64,000 bases of DNA from Salvia splendens. Lineage: Eukaryota > Streptophyta > Magnoliopsida > Lamiales > Lamiaceae. The translations under genes and the position numbers were made by a program. Shown here one piece after another: positions 1 through 14,800 of this stretch. The notes under the pieces are model-generated. The model was not told the DNA's origin, searched no databases, and saw only the letters and a list, made by a program, of their open reading frames with translations. The DNA lies in contig NC_056049.1 of the NCBI RefSeq assembly GCF_004379255.2, forward strand, positions 17,034,063-17,098,062, given 5' to 3'. Each line of letters begins with the position of its first letter. Position 1 is the first letter of the stretch.

Positions 1-1254
1 TCACTCTTGTTCACAAAACACATCACTCCTACTCTGATTTTACTTCACTCTTGTTCACAAAACACATCACTCTTACTCTTATTTTGTGAACAAGATTGAA
101 GTAAAATCACTCTTCACACTTCACTCTTCACTCTTCACTCTTTACTCTTTACTCTGATTTTACGTCACTCTTGTTTACAAAACACATCACTCTTACTCTG
201 ATTTTACTACACTCTTGTTTACAAAACGCATCACTCTTATGTTGATTTTACTTCAATGTTGATCACAAAACACATCACTCTTATTGTGATTTTACTTCAC
301 TCTTGTTCACAATACACATCACTCCTACTCTGATTTTACTCCACTCTTGTTCACAAAACACATCACTCTTATTCTGATTTTACTTCACTCTTGTTCACAA
401 AACACATCACTCTTACTTGTATTTTATTCCACTCTTGTTCACAAAACAGATCACTCTTACTGTGTTTTTACTTCACTCTTGTTCACAAAACACATCTCTC
501 TTACTCTTATTTTATTTCACACTTGTTCACAAAATACATCACTCTTACTCGTATTTTACTCCACTCTTGTTCACAAAACAAATCACTCTTATTCTGATTT
601 TACCTCACTTGTGTTCACAAAACACATCACTCTTACTCATATTTTACTCCACCCTTGTTCACAAAACACATCACTCTTACTCGTATTTTATTCCACTCTT
701 GTTCACAAAACACATCACTCTTACTCTTATTTTACTTCACTCTTGTTCACAAAATACATCACTCTTACTCGTATTTTACTCCACTCTTGTTCACAAAACA
801 AATCACTCTTATTCTGATTTTACTTCACTCGTGTTCACAAAACACATCACTCTTACTCGTATTTTACTCCACTCTTGTTCACAAAACACATCACTCTTAT
901 TCTGATTTTACTGCACTCTTGTTCACAAAACTCATCACTCTTACTCGTATTTTATTCCACTCTTAATCACAAAACACATCACTCTTACTCTGATTTTACT
1001 TCACTCTTGTTCACAAAACACATCACTCTTACTCGTATTTTAATCCACTCTTGTTCACAAAACAAATCACTCTTACTCTGATTTTACTTCACTCTTGTTA
1101 ACAAAACACATCACTCTTGCTCTGATTTTACTTCACTCTTGTTCTCAAAACACATCACTCTTACTCTAATTTAACTTCTCTCTTCATCACAAAACACATC
1201 ACTCTTATTCTTATTTTACTTCATTCTTGTTCACCAAACACATCACTCATATTC

Positions 1255-1600
1255 TGATTTTACTTCAATCTTGTTCATAAAACACATCACTCTTACTCTT
1301 ATTTTGTGAACAAGATTGAAGTAAAATCACTCTTCACACTTCACTCTTCACTCTCCACTCTTTACTCTTTACTCTTACTCTGACATCACTCTTCACTCTT
1401 ACTCTGATTTTACGTCACTCTTGTTTACAAAACACATCACTCTTACTCTGATTTTACTCCACTCTTGTTTACAAAACGCATCACTCTTATGTTGATTTTA
1501 CTTCAATGTTGATCACAAAACACATCACTCTTATTGTGATTTTACTTCACTCTTGTTCACAATACACATCACTCCTACTCTGATTTTACTCCACTCTTGT
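1255..1600 (+). repeat. Higher-order repeat head (representative)
   Basis: This is a clear example of the block that opens each higher-order unit. The forward arm is 1255-1282, the loop 1283-1301 (19 nt), and the inverted arm 1302-1329 (27 of 28 pairs). It runs straight into heptamers CACTCTT, CACACTT and TACTCTT with an ACTCTGACAT interruption up to about 1403. Then come marker monomers found only here in each unit: ACGTCACTCTTGTTTACAAAAC, shortened to its ACGTC tag; a TTTACAAAACGC monomer; CTTATGTTGATTTTAC; CAATGTTGATCACAAAAC; and TTATTGTGATTTTAC. The same order follows nearly every inverted arm, so head plus a variable tail of ordinary monomers is the unit of duplication. Confidence 0.9.
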
Positions 1601-1974
1601 TCACAAAACACATCACTCTTACTCTGATTTTACTTCACTCTTGTTCACAAAACAGATCACTCTTACTGTGTTTTTACTTCACTCTTGTTCACAAAACACA
1701 TCTCTCTTACTCTTATTTTACTTCACTATAGTTCACAAAATACATCACTCTTACTCGTATTTTACTCCACTCTTGTTCACAAAACAAATCACTCTTATTC
1801 TGATTTTACCTCACTCGTGTTCACAAAACACATCACTCTTACTCATATTTTACTCCACTCTTGTTCACAAAACACATCACTCTTACTCTGATTTTACTTC
1901 ACTCTTGTTCACAAAACACATCACTCTTACTAGTATTTTACTCCACTCTTGTTCACAAAACAAATCACTCTTAC

Positions 1975-3105
1975 TCTGATTTACTTCACTCTTGTTAACA
2001 AAACACATCACTCTTATTCTGATTTACTTCACTCTTGTTCACAAAACACATCACTCCTACTCTGATTTTACTTCACTCTTGTTCAATAAACACATCACTG
2101 TACTCTGATTTACTTCCACTCTTGGTTCACAGAACACATCACTTACTTACTTACTCTGATTTTACTTCACTCTTATTTAACAGAACACAATCACTCCTTA
2201 TTTCTGATTTTACTTCACCTCTTAGTTCCAAAAACACATCACTCTTGCTCTGTATTTTACTTCCACTCTTGTTAACTAAACACATCACTCTTACTAGATT
2301 TTACTCCACTCGTGTGCACAAAACACTATCACTCTTACTCTGATTTTACTTCACTCTTGTTTCACACAACATATCACTCTTACTGCTGATTTTACTTCAC
2401 TCTTGTTCACAAAACACATCACTCTTACTCTGTATTTTACTTCACCTCTTGTTCACAAAACAATCACTCTATCTAGATTGTTTACTTCCACTCTTGTTCA
2501 CAAAACATCACTCTTACTCGGATTTTACTTCACTCTTGATTCACAAAACACATCACTCCTTAATCTGATTTTACTACTTCACTCTTGTTCACAAAACACA
2601 TCACTCCTAACTCTGATTTTACTTCACTCTTGTTCACAAAACAAATCACTCTTACTCTGATTTTACTTCACTCTTGTTCACAAAACACATCACTCTTACT
2701 CTGATTTTACTTCACTCTTGTTCACAAAACACATCACTCTTACTCTGATTTTACTTCACTCTTGTTCACAAAACAGATCACTCTTAACTAGTGTTTTTAC
2801 TTCACTCTTGTTCACAAAACACATCTCTCTACGCTTATTTTACTTCACTCTTGTTCACAAAATACATCACTCTTACTCGTATTTTACTCCACTCTTGTTC
2901 ACAAAACAAATCACTCTTATTCTGATTTTACCTCACTTGTGTTCACAAAACACATCACTCTTACTCATATTTTACTCCACCCTTGTTCACAAAACACATC
3001 ACTCTACTCGTATTTTATTCCACTCTTGTTCACAAAACACATCACTCTTACTCTTATTTTACTTCACTCTTGTTCACAAAATACATCACTCTTACTCGTA
3101 TTTAC
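1975..3105 (+). other. Indel-rich patch in the array (probable consensus error)
   Basis: From about 1,975 to 2,600 the 44-bp period breaks down through frequent single-base gains and losses, for example CTGATTTACTTC, TTGGTTCACAGAACAC and ACTTACTTACTTACTC, with sparser cases to about 3,100 (CGTATTTACTCC). Substitutions are not equally raised, and flanking copies are clean. This is the signature expected of unpolished long-read sequence in a repeat. A truly decayed satellite segment is the alternative. Confidence 0.65.
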
Positions 3106-5402
3106 TCCACTCTTGTTCACAAAACAAATCACTCTTATTCTGATTTTACTTCACTCGTGTTCACAAAACACATCACTCTTACTCGTATTTTACTCCACTC
3201 TTGTTCACAAAACACATCACTCTTATTCTGATTTTACTGCACTCTTGTTCACAAAACTCATCACTCTTACTCGTATTTTATTCCACTCTTAATCACAAAA
3301 CACATCACTCTTACTCTGATTTTACTTCACTCTTGTTCACAAAACACATCACTCTTACTCGTATTTTAATCCACTCTTGTTCACAAAACAAATCACTCTT
3401 ACTCTGATTTTACTTCACTCTTGTTAACAAAACACATCACTCTTGCTCTGATTTTACTTCACTCTTGTTCTCAAAACACATCACTCTTACTCTAATTTAA
3501 CTTCTCTCTTCATCACAAAACACATCACTCTTATTCTTATTTTACTTCATTCTTGTTCACCAAACACATCACTCATATTCTGATTTTACTTCAATCTTGT
3601 TCATAAAACACATCACTCTTACTCTTATTTTGTGAACAAGATTGAAGTAAAATCACTCTTCACACTTCACTCTTCACTCTCCACTCTTTACTCTTTACTC
3701 TTACTCTGACATCACTCTTCACTCTTACTCTGATTTTACGTCACTCTTGTTTACAAAACACATCACTCTTACTCTGATTTTACTCCACTCTTGTTTACAA
3801 AACGCATCACTCTTATGTTGATTTTACTTCAATGTTGATCACAAAACACATCACTCTTATTGTGATTTTACTTCACTCTTGTTCACAATACACATCACTC
3901 CTACTCTGATTTTACTCCACTCTTGTTCACAAAACACATCACTCTTATTCTGATTTTACTTCACTCTTGTTCACAAAACACATCACTCTTACTTGTATTT
4001 TATTCCACTCTTGTTCACAAAACACATCACTCTTACTCTGATTTTACTTCACTCTTGTTCACAAAACAGATCACTCTTACTGTGTTTTTACTTCACTCTT
4101 GTTCACAAAACACATCTCTCTTACTCTTATTTTACTTCACTATAGTTCACAAAATACATCACTCTTACTCGTATTTTACTCCACTCTTGTTCACAAAACA
4201 AATCACTCTTATTCTGATTTTACCTCACTCGTGTTCACAAAACACATCACTCTTACTCATATTTTACTCCACTCTTGTTCACAAAACACATCACTCTTAC
4301 TCTGATTTTACTTCACTCTTGTTCACAAAACACATCACTCTTACTAGTATTTTACTCCACTCTTGTTCACAAAACAAATCACTCTTACTCTGATTTTACT
4401 TCACTCTTGTTAACAAAACACATCACTCTTATTCTGATTTTACTTCACTCTTGTTCACAAAACACATCACTCCTACTCTGATTTTACTTCACTCTTGTTC
4501 ATAAAACACATCACTCTTACTAGTATTTTACTCCACTCTTGTTCACAAAACAAATCACTGTTACTCTGATTTTACTTCACTCTTGTTAACAGAACACATC
4601 ACTCTTATTCTGATTTTACTTCACTCTTATTCACAAAACACATCACTCCTACTCTGATTTTACTTCACCCTTGTTCACAAAACACATCACTCTTGCTAGT
4701 ATTTTACTCCACTCTTGTTCACAAAACACATCACTCTTACTCTGATTTTACTTCACTCTTGTTCACAAAACATATCACTCTTACTCTGTTTTTACTTCAC
4801 TCTTGTTCACAAAACACATCACTCTTACTCTGATTTTACTTCACTCTTGTTCACAAAACACATCACTCTTACTAGTATTTTACTCCACTCTTGTTCACAA
4901 AACAAATCACTCTTACTCTGATTTTACTTCACTCTTGTTAACAAAACACATCACTCTTAATCTGATTTTACTTCACTCTTGTTCACAAAACACATCACTC
5001 CTACTCTGATTTTACTTCACTCTTGTTCACAAAACAAATCACTCTTACTCTGATTTTACTTCACTCTTGTTAACAAAACACATCACTCTTATTCTGATTT
5101 TACTTCACTCTTGTTCCCAAAACACATCACTCTTACTCTGATTTTACTTCACTCTTGTTCACAAAACAGATCACTCTTACTGTGTTTTTACTTCACTCTT
5201 GTTCACAAAACACATCTCTCTTACTCTTATTTTACTTCACTCTTGTTCACAAAATACATCACTCTTACTCGTATTTTACTCCACTCTTGTTCACAAAACA
5301 AATCACTCTTATTCTGATTTTACCTCACTTGTGTTCACAAAACACATCACTCTTACTCATATTTTACTCCACCCTTGTTCACAAAACACATCACTCTTAC
5401 TC

Positions 5403-8400
5403 GTATTTTATTCCACTCTTGTTCACAAAACACATCACTCTTACTCTTATTTTACTTCACTCTTGTTCACAAAATACATCACTCTTACTCGTATTTTACT
5501 CCACTCTTGTTCACAAAACAAATCACTCTTATTCTGATTTTACTTCACTCGTGTTCACAAAACACATCACTCTTACTCGTATTTTACTCCACTCTTGTTC
5601 ACAAAACACATCACTCTTATTCTGATTTTACTGCACTCTTGTTCACAAAACTCATCACTCTTACTCTTATTTTATTCCACTCTTATTCACAAAACACATC
5701 ACTCTTACTCTGATTTTACTTCACTCTTCTTCACAAAACACATCACTCTTACTCGTATTTTACTCTACTCTTGTTCACAAAACAAATCACTCTTACTCTG
5801 ATTTTACTTCACTCTTGTTAACAAAACACATCACTCTTATTCTGATTTTACTGCACTCTTGTTCACGAAACACATCACTCCTACTCTGATTTTACTTCAC
5901 TCTTGTTCACAAAACACATCACTCTTACTCTTATTTTGTGAACAAGATTGAAGTAAAATCACTCTTCACACTTCACTCTTCACTCTTCACTCTTTACTCT
6001 TTACTCTTACTCTGACATCACTCTTCACTCTTACTCTGATTTTACGTCACTCTTGTTTACAAAACACATCACTCTTACTCTGATTTTACTCCACTCTTGT
6101 TTACAAAACACATCACTCTTATGTTTATTTTACTTCAATGTTGATCACAAAACACATCACTTTTATTGTGATTTTACTTCACTCTTGTTCACAATACACA
6201 TCACTCCTATTCTGATTTTACTCCACTCTTGTTCACAAAACACATCACTCTTATTCTGATTTTACTTCACTCTTGTTCACAAAACACATCACTCTTACTT
6301 GTATTTTATTCCACTCTTGTTCACAAAACACATCACTCTTATTCTGATTTTACTTCACTCTTGTTCACAAAACACATCACTCATACTCGTATTTTACTCC
6401 ACTCTTGTTACCAAAACAAATCACTCTTGTTAACAAAACACATCACTCTTATTCTGATTTTACTTCACACTTGTTCACAAAACACATCACTCTTACTCTG
6501 ATTTTACTTCATTCTTGTTCTCAAAACACATCACTCTTACTTTAATTTAACTTCACTCTTCATCACAAAACACATCACTCTTATTCTTATTTTACTTCAT
6601 TCTTGTTCACCAAACACATCACTCATATTCTGATTTTACTTCAATCTTGTTCATAAAACACATCACTCTTACTCTTATTTTGTGAACAAGATTGAAGTAA
6701 AATCACTCTTCACACTTCACTCTTCACTCTTCACTCTTTACTCTTTACTCTTACTCTGACATCACTCTTCACTCTTACTCTGATTTTACGTCACTCTTGT
6801 TTACAAAACACATCACTCTTACTCTGATTTTACTCCACTCTTGTTTACAAAACGCATCACTCTTATGTTGATTTTACTTCAATGTTGATCACAAAACACA
6901 TCACTCTTATTGTGATTTTACTTCACTCTTGTTCACAATACACATCACTCCTACTCTGATTTTACTCCACTCTTGTTCACAAAACACACCACTCTTATTC
7001 TGATTTTACTTCACTCTTGTTCACAAAACACATCACTCTTACTCGTATTTTATTCCACTCTTGTTCACAAAACACATCACTCTTACTCTGATTTTACTTC
7101 ACTCTTGTTCACAAAACAGATCACTCTTACTCGTATTTTATTCCACTCTTGTTCACAAAACACATCACTCTTACTCTTATTTTACTTCACTCTTGTTCAC
7201 AAAATACATCACTCTTACTCGTATTTTACTCCACTCTTGTTCACAAAACAAATCACTCTTATTCTGATTTTACTTCACTCGTGTTCACAAAACACATCAC
7301 TCTTACTCGTATTTTACTCCACTCTTGTTCACAAAACACATCACTCTTATTCTGATTTTACTGCACTCTTGTTCACAAAACTCATCACTCTTACTCTTAT
7401 TTTATTCCACTCTTATTCACAAAACACATCACTCTTACTCTGATTTTACTTCACTCTTCTTCACAAAACACATCACTCTTACTCGTATTTTACTCTACTC
7501 TTGTTCACAAAACAAATCACTCTTACTCTGATTTTACTTCACTCTTGTTAACAAAACACATCACTCTTATTCTGATTTTACTGCACTCTTGTTCACGAAA
7601 CACATCACTCCTACTCTGATTTTACTTCACTCTTGTTCACAAAACACATCACTCTTACTCTTATTTTGTGAACAAGATTGAAGTAAAATCACTCTTCACA
7701 CTTCACTCTTCACTCTTCACTCTTTACTCTTTACTCTTACTCTGACATCACTCTTCACTCTTACTCTGATTTTACGTCACTCTTGTTTACAAAACACATC
7801 ACTCTTACTCTGATTTTACTCCACTCTTGTTTACAAAACACATCACTCTTATGTTTATTTTACTTCAATGTTGATCACAAAACACATCACTTTTATTGTG
7901 ATTTTACTTCACTCTTGTTCACAATACACATCACTCCTATTCTGATTTTACTCCACTCTTGTTCACAAAACACATCACTCTTATTCTGATTTTACTTCAC
8001 TCTTGTTCACAAAACACATCACTCTTACTTGTATTTTATTCCACTCTTGTTCACAAAACACATCACTCTTATTCTGATTTTACTTCACTCTTGTTCACAA
8101 AACACATCACTCATACTCGTATTTTACTCCACTCTTGTTACCAAAACAAATCACTCTTGTTAACAAAACACATCACTCTTATTCTGATTTTACTTCACAC
8201 TTGTTCACAAAACACATCACTCTTACTCTGATTTTACTTCATTCTTGTTCTCAAAACACATCACTCTTACTTTAATTTAACTTCACTCTTCATCACAAAA
8301 CACATCACTCTTATTCTTATTTTACTTCATTCTTGTTCACCAAACACATCACTCATATTCTGATTTTACTTCAATCTTGTTCATAAAACACATCACTCTT

Positions 8401-8862
8401 ACTCTTATTTTGTGAACAAGATTGAAGTAAAATCACTCTTCACACTTCACTCTTCACTCTTCACTCTTTACTCTTTACTCTTACTCTGACATCACTCTTC
8501 ACTCTTACTCTGATTTTACGTCACTCTTGTTTACAAAACACATCACTCTTACTCTGATTTTACTCCACTCTTGTTTACAAAACGCATCACTCTTATGTTG
8601 ATTTTACTTCAATGTTGATCACAAAACACATCACTCTTATTGTGATTTTACTTCACTCTTGTTCACAATACACATCACTCCTACTCTGATTTTACTCCAC
8701 TCTTGTTCACAAAACACACCACTCTTATTCTGATTTTACTTCACTCTTGTTCACAAAACACATCACTCTTACTCGTATTTTATTCCACTCTTGTTCACAA
8801 AACACATCACTCTTACTCTGATTTTACTTCACTCTTGTTCACAAAACAGATCACTCTTACTC
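5403..8862 (+). repeat. 1,730-bp tandem duplication of two higher-order units
   Basis: About 5,403-7,132 and 7,133-8,862 repeat the same variant order at an offset of 1,730 bp. Each copy contains inverted arms 744 and 986 bp apart (5934/6678 and 7664/8408) and the same 22-bp half-monomer deletion (TTGTTACCAAAACAAATCAC, at 6,407 and 8,137). Confidence 0.85.
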
Positions 8863-11800
8863 TTATTTTACTTCACTCTTGTTCACAAAATACATCACTC
8901 TTACTCGTATTTTACTCCACTCTTGTTCACAAAACAAATCACTCTTATTCTGATTTTACCTCACTTGTGTTCACAAAACACATCACTCTTACTCATATTT
9001 TACTCCACCCTTGTTCACAAAACACATCACTCTTACTCATATTTTACTCCACTCTTGTTCACAAAACACATCACTCTTATTCTGATTTTACTTCACTCTT
9101 GTTCACAAAACACATCACTCCTACTCGTATTTTATTCCACTCTTGTTCACAAAACACATCACTCTTACTCTGATTTTACTTCACTCTTGTTCACAAAACA
9201 TATCACTCTTACTCTGTTTTTACTTCACTCTTGTTCACAAAACACATCACTCTTACTCTGATTTTACTTCACTCTTGTTCACAAAACACATCACTCTTAC
9301 TAGTATTTTACTCCACTCTTGTTCACAAAACAAATCACTCTTACTCTGATTTTACTTCACTCTTGTTAACAAAACACATCACTCTTAATCTGATTTTACT
9401 TCACTCTTGTTCACAAAACACATCACTCCTACTCTGATTTTACTTCACTCTTGTTCACAAAACACATCACTCTTACTAGTATTTTACTCCACTCTTGTTC
9501 ACAAAACAAATCACTCTTACTCTGATTTTACTTCACTCTTGTTAACAAAACACATCACTCTTATTCTGATTTTACTTCACTCTTGTTCACAAAACACATC
9601 ACTCCTACTCTGATTTTACTTCACTCTTGTTCACAAAACACATCACCCTTACTCTTATTTTGTGAACAAGATTGAAGTAAAATCACTCTTCACACTTCAC
9701 TCTTCACTCTTCACTCTTTACTCTTTACTCTTACTCTGACATCACTCTTCACTCTTACTCTGATTTTACGTCACTCTTGTTTACAAAACACATCACTCTT
9801 ACTCTGATTTTACTCCACTCTTGTTTACAAAACGCATCACTCTTATGTTGATTTTACTTCAATGTTGATCACAAAACACATCACTCTTATTGTGATTTTA
9901 CTTCACTCTTGTTCACAATACACATCACTCCTACTCTGATTTTACTCCACTCTTGTTCACAAAACACATCACTCTTATTCTGATTTTACTGCACTCTTGT
10001 TCACAAAACTCATCACTCTTACTCGTATTTTATTCCACTCTTATTCACAAAACACATCACTCTTACTCTGATTTTACTTCACTCTTGTTCACAAAACACA
10101 TCACTCTTACTCGTATTTTACTCTACTCTTGTTCACAAAACAAATCACTCTTACTCTGATTTTACTTCACTCTTGTTAACAAAACACATCACTCTTATTC
10201 TGATTTTACTGCACTCTCGTTCACGAAACACATCACTCCTACTCTGATTTTACTTCACTCTTGTTCACAAAACACATCACTCTTACTCTTATTTTGTGAA
10301 CAAGATTGAAGTAAAATCACTCTTCACACTTCACTCTTCACTCTTCACTCTTTACTCTTTACTCTTACTCTGACATCACTCTTCACTCTTACTCTGATTT
10401 TACGTCACTCTTGTTTACAAAACACATCACTCTTACTCTGATTTTACTCCACTCTTGTTTACAAAACACATCACTCTTATGTTTATTTTACTTCAATGTT
10501 GATCACAAAACACATCACTTTTATTGTGATTTTACTTCACTCTTGTTCACAATACACATCACTCCTATTCTGATTTTACTCCACTCTTGTTCACAAAACA
10601 CATCACTCTTATTCTGATTTTACTTCACTCTTGTTCACAAAACACATCACTCTTACTTGTATGTTATTCCACTCTTGTTCACAAAACACATCACTCTTAC
10701 TCTGATTTTACTTCACTCTTGTTCACAAAACAGATCACTCTTACTGTGTTTTTACTTCACTCTTGTTCACAAAACACATCCTCTTACTCTTATTTTACTT
10801 CACTCTTGTTCACAAAATACATCACTCTTACTCGTATTTTACTCCACTCTTGTTCACAAAACAAATCACTCTTATTCTGATTTTACCTCACTCGTGTTCA
10901 CAAAACACATCAGTCTTACTCATATTTTACTCCACTCTTGTTCACAAAACACATCACTCTTATTCTGATTTTACTTCACTCTTGTTCACAAAACACATCA
11001 CTCTTACTCGTATTTTTTTCCACTCTTGTTCAAAAAACACATCACTCTTACTCTGATTTTACTTCACTCTTGTTCACAAAACATATCACTCTTACTCTGT
11101 TTTTACTTCACTCATGTTCACAAAACACATCACTCTTACTCAGATTTTACTTCACTCTTGTTCACAAAACACATCACTCTTACTCGTATTTTACTCCACT
11201 CTTGTTCTCAAAATAAATCACTCTTTCTCTGATTTTACTTCACTCTTGTTCACAAAACACATCACTCATACTCGTATTTTACTCCACTCTTGTTACCAAA
11301 ACAAATCACTCTTGTTAACAAAACACATCACTCTTATTCTGATTTTACTTCACACTTGTTCACAAAACACATCACTCTTACTCTGATTTTACTTCATTCT
11401 TGTTCTCAAAACACATCACTCTTACTTTAATTTAACTTCACTCTTCATCACAAAACACATCACTCTTATTCTTATTTTACTTCATTCTTGTTCACCAAAC
11501 ACATCACTCATATTCTGATTTTACTTCAATCTTGTTCATAAAACACATCACTCTTACTCTTATTTTGTGAACAAGATTGAAGTAAAATCACTCTTCACAC
11601 TTCACTCTTCACTCTTCACTCTTTACTCTTTACTCTTACTCTGACATCACTCTTCACTCTTACTCTGATTTTACTTCACTCTTGTTAACAAAACACATCA
11701 CTCTTATTCTGATTTTACTTCACTCTTGTTCACAAAACACATCACTCCTACTCTGATTTTACTTCACTCTTGTTCACAAAACACATCACTCTTACTCTTA

Positions 11801-14800
11801 TTTTGTGAACAAGATTGAAGTAAAATCACTCTTCACACTTCACTCTTCACTCTTCACTCTTTACTCTTTACTCTTACTCTGACATCACTCTTCACTCTTA
11901 CTCTGATTTTACGTCACTCTTGTTTACAAAACACATCACTCTTACTCTGATTTTACGTCACTCTTGTTTACAAAACACATCACTCTTACTCTGATTTTAC
12001 TCCACTCTTGTTTACAAAACGCATCACTCTTATGTTGATTTTACTTCAATGTTGATCACAAAACACATCACTCTTATTGTGATTTTACTTCACTCTTGTT
12101 CACAATACACATCACTCCTACTCTGATTTTACTCCACTCTTGTTCACAAAACACACCACTCTTATTCTGATTTTACTTCACTCTTGTTCACAAAACACAT
12201 CACTCTTACTCGTATTTTATTCCACTCTTGTTCACAAAACACATCACTCTTACTCTAATTTTACTTCACTCTTGTTCACAAAACAGATCACTCTTACTGT
12301 GTTTTTACTTCACTCTTGTTCACAAAACACATCTCTCTTACTCTTATTTTACTTCACTCTTGTTCACAAAATACATCACTCTTACTCGTATTTTACTCCA
12401 CTCTTGTTCACAAAACAAATCACTCTTATTCTGATTTTACCTCACTCGTGTTCACAAAACACATCACTCTTACTCATATTTTACTCCACTCTTGTTCACA
12501 AAACACATCACTCTTATTCTGATTTTACTTCACTCTTATTCACAAAACACATCACTCCTACTCGTATTTTATTCCACTCTTGTTCACAAAACACATCACT
12601 CTTACTCTGATTTTACTTCACTCTTGTTCACAAAACATATCACTCTTACTCTGTTTTTACTTCACTCTTGTTCACAAAACACATCACTCTTACTCTGATT
12701 TTACTTCACTCTTGTTCACAAAACACATCACTCTTACTAGTATTTTACTCCACTCTTGTTCACAAAACAAATCACTCTTACTCTGATTTTACTTCACTCT
12801 TGTTAACAAAACACATCACTCTTAATCTGATTTTACTTCACTCTTGTTCACAAAACACATCACTCCTACTCTGATTTTACTTCACTCTTGTTCACAAAAC
12901 ACATCACTCTTACTAGTATTTTACTCCACTCTTGTTCACAAAACAAATCACTCTTACTCTGATTTTACTTCACTCTTGTTAACAAAACACATCACTCTTA
13001 TTCTGATTTTACTTCACTCTTGTTCACAAAACACATCACTCCTACTCTGATTTTACTTCACTCTTGTTCACAAAACACATCACTCTTACTCTTATTTTGT
13101 GAACAAGATTGAAGTAAAATCACTCTTCACACTTCACTCTTCACTCTTCACTCTTTACTCTTTACTCTTACTCTGACATCACTCTTCACTCTTACTCTGA
13201 TTTTACGTCACTCTTGTTTACAAAACACATCACTCTTACTCTGATTTTACTCCACTCTTGTTTACAAAACGCATCACTCTTATGTTGATTTTACTTCAAT
13301 GTTGATCACAAAACACATCACTCTTATTGTGATTTTACTTCACTCTTGTTCACAATACACACCACTCTTATTCTGATTTTACTTCACTCTTGTTCACAAA
13401 ACACATCACTCTTACTCGTATTTTATTCCACTCTTGTTCACAAAACACACCACTCTTATTCTGATTTTACTTCACTCTTGTTCACAAAACACATCACTCT
13501 TACTCGTATTTTATTCCACTCTTGTTCACAAAACACATCACTCTTACTCTGATTTTACTTCACTCTTGTTCACAAAACAGATCACTCTTACTCTTATTTT
13601 ACTTCACTCTTGTTCACAAAATACATCACTCTTAATCGTATTTTACTCCACTCTTGTTCACAAAACAAATCACTCTTATTCTGATTTTACCTCACTTGTG
13701 TTCACAAAACACATCACTCTTACTCATATTTTACTCCACCCTTGTTCACAAAACACATCACTCTTACTCATATTTTACTCCACTCTTGTTCACAAAACAC
13801 ATCACTCTTATTCTGATTTTACTTCACTCTTGTTCACAAAACACATCACTCCTACTCGTATTTTATTCCACTCTTGTTCACAAAACACATCACTCTTACT
13901 CTGATTTTACTTCACTCTTGTTCACAAAACATATCACTCTTTCTCTGTTTTTACTTCACTCTTGTTCACAAAACACATCACTCTTACTCTGATTTTACTT
14001 CACTCTTGTTCACAAAACACATCACTCTTACTAGTATTTTACTCCACTCTTGTTCACAAAACAAATCACTCTTACTCTGATTTTACTTCACTCTTGTTAA
14101 CAAAACACATCACTCTTAATCTGATTTTACTTCACTCTTGTTCACAAAATACATCACTCCTACTCTGATTTTACTTCACTCTTGTTCACAAAACACATCA
14201 CTCTTACTAGTATTTTACTCCACTCTTGTTCACAAAACAAATCACTCTTACTCTGATTTTACTTCACTCTTGTTAACAAAACACATCACTCTTATTCTGA
14301 TTTTACTTCACTCTTGTTCACAAAACACATCACTCCTACTCTGATTTTACTTCACTCTTGTTCACAAAACACATCACTCTTACTCTTATTTTGTGAACAA
14401 GATTGAAGTAAAATCACTCTTCACACTTCACTCTTCACTCTTCACTCTTTACTCTTTACTCTTACTCTGACATCACTCTTCACTCTTACTCTGATTTTAC
14501 GTCACTCTTGTTTACAAAACACATCACTCTTACTCTGATTTTACTCCACTCTTGTTTACAAAACGCATCACTCTTATGTTGATTTTACTTCAATGTTGAT
14601 CACAAAACACATCACTCTTATTGTGATTTTACTTCACTCTTGTTCACAATACACATCACTCCTACTCTGATTTTACTCCACTCTTGTTCACAAAACACAT
14701 CACTCTTATTCTGATTTTACTGCACTCTTGTTCACAAAACTCATCACTCTTACTCGTATTTTATTCCACTCTTATTCACAAAACACATCACTCTTACTCT

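Larger units (their letters stand above)
347..3966 (+). repeat. 2.3-kb segmental duplication near left edge
   Basis: The variant order around 460-1,620 recurs around 2,780-3,946 at an offset of 2,326 bp, including the inverted arm (1302 and 3628). The second copy carries many 1-bp indels in its left part, described separately. Confidence 0.75.

Noticed and set aside
1328..1403. Telomeric repeat
   Set aside because: The heptamers CACTCTT/TACTCTT do not match the plant telomere unit CCCTAAA/TTTAGGG, although the length is the same.
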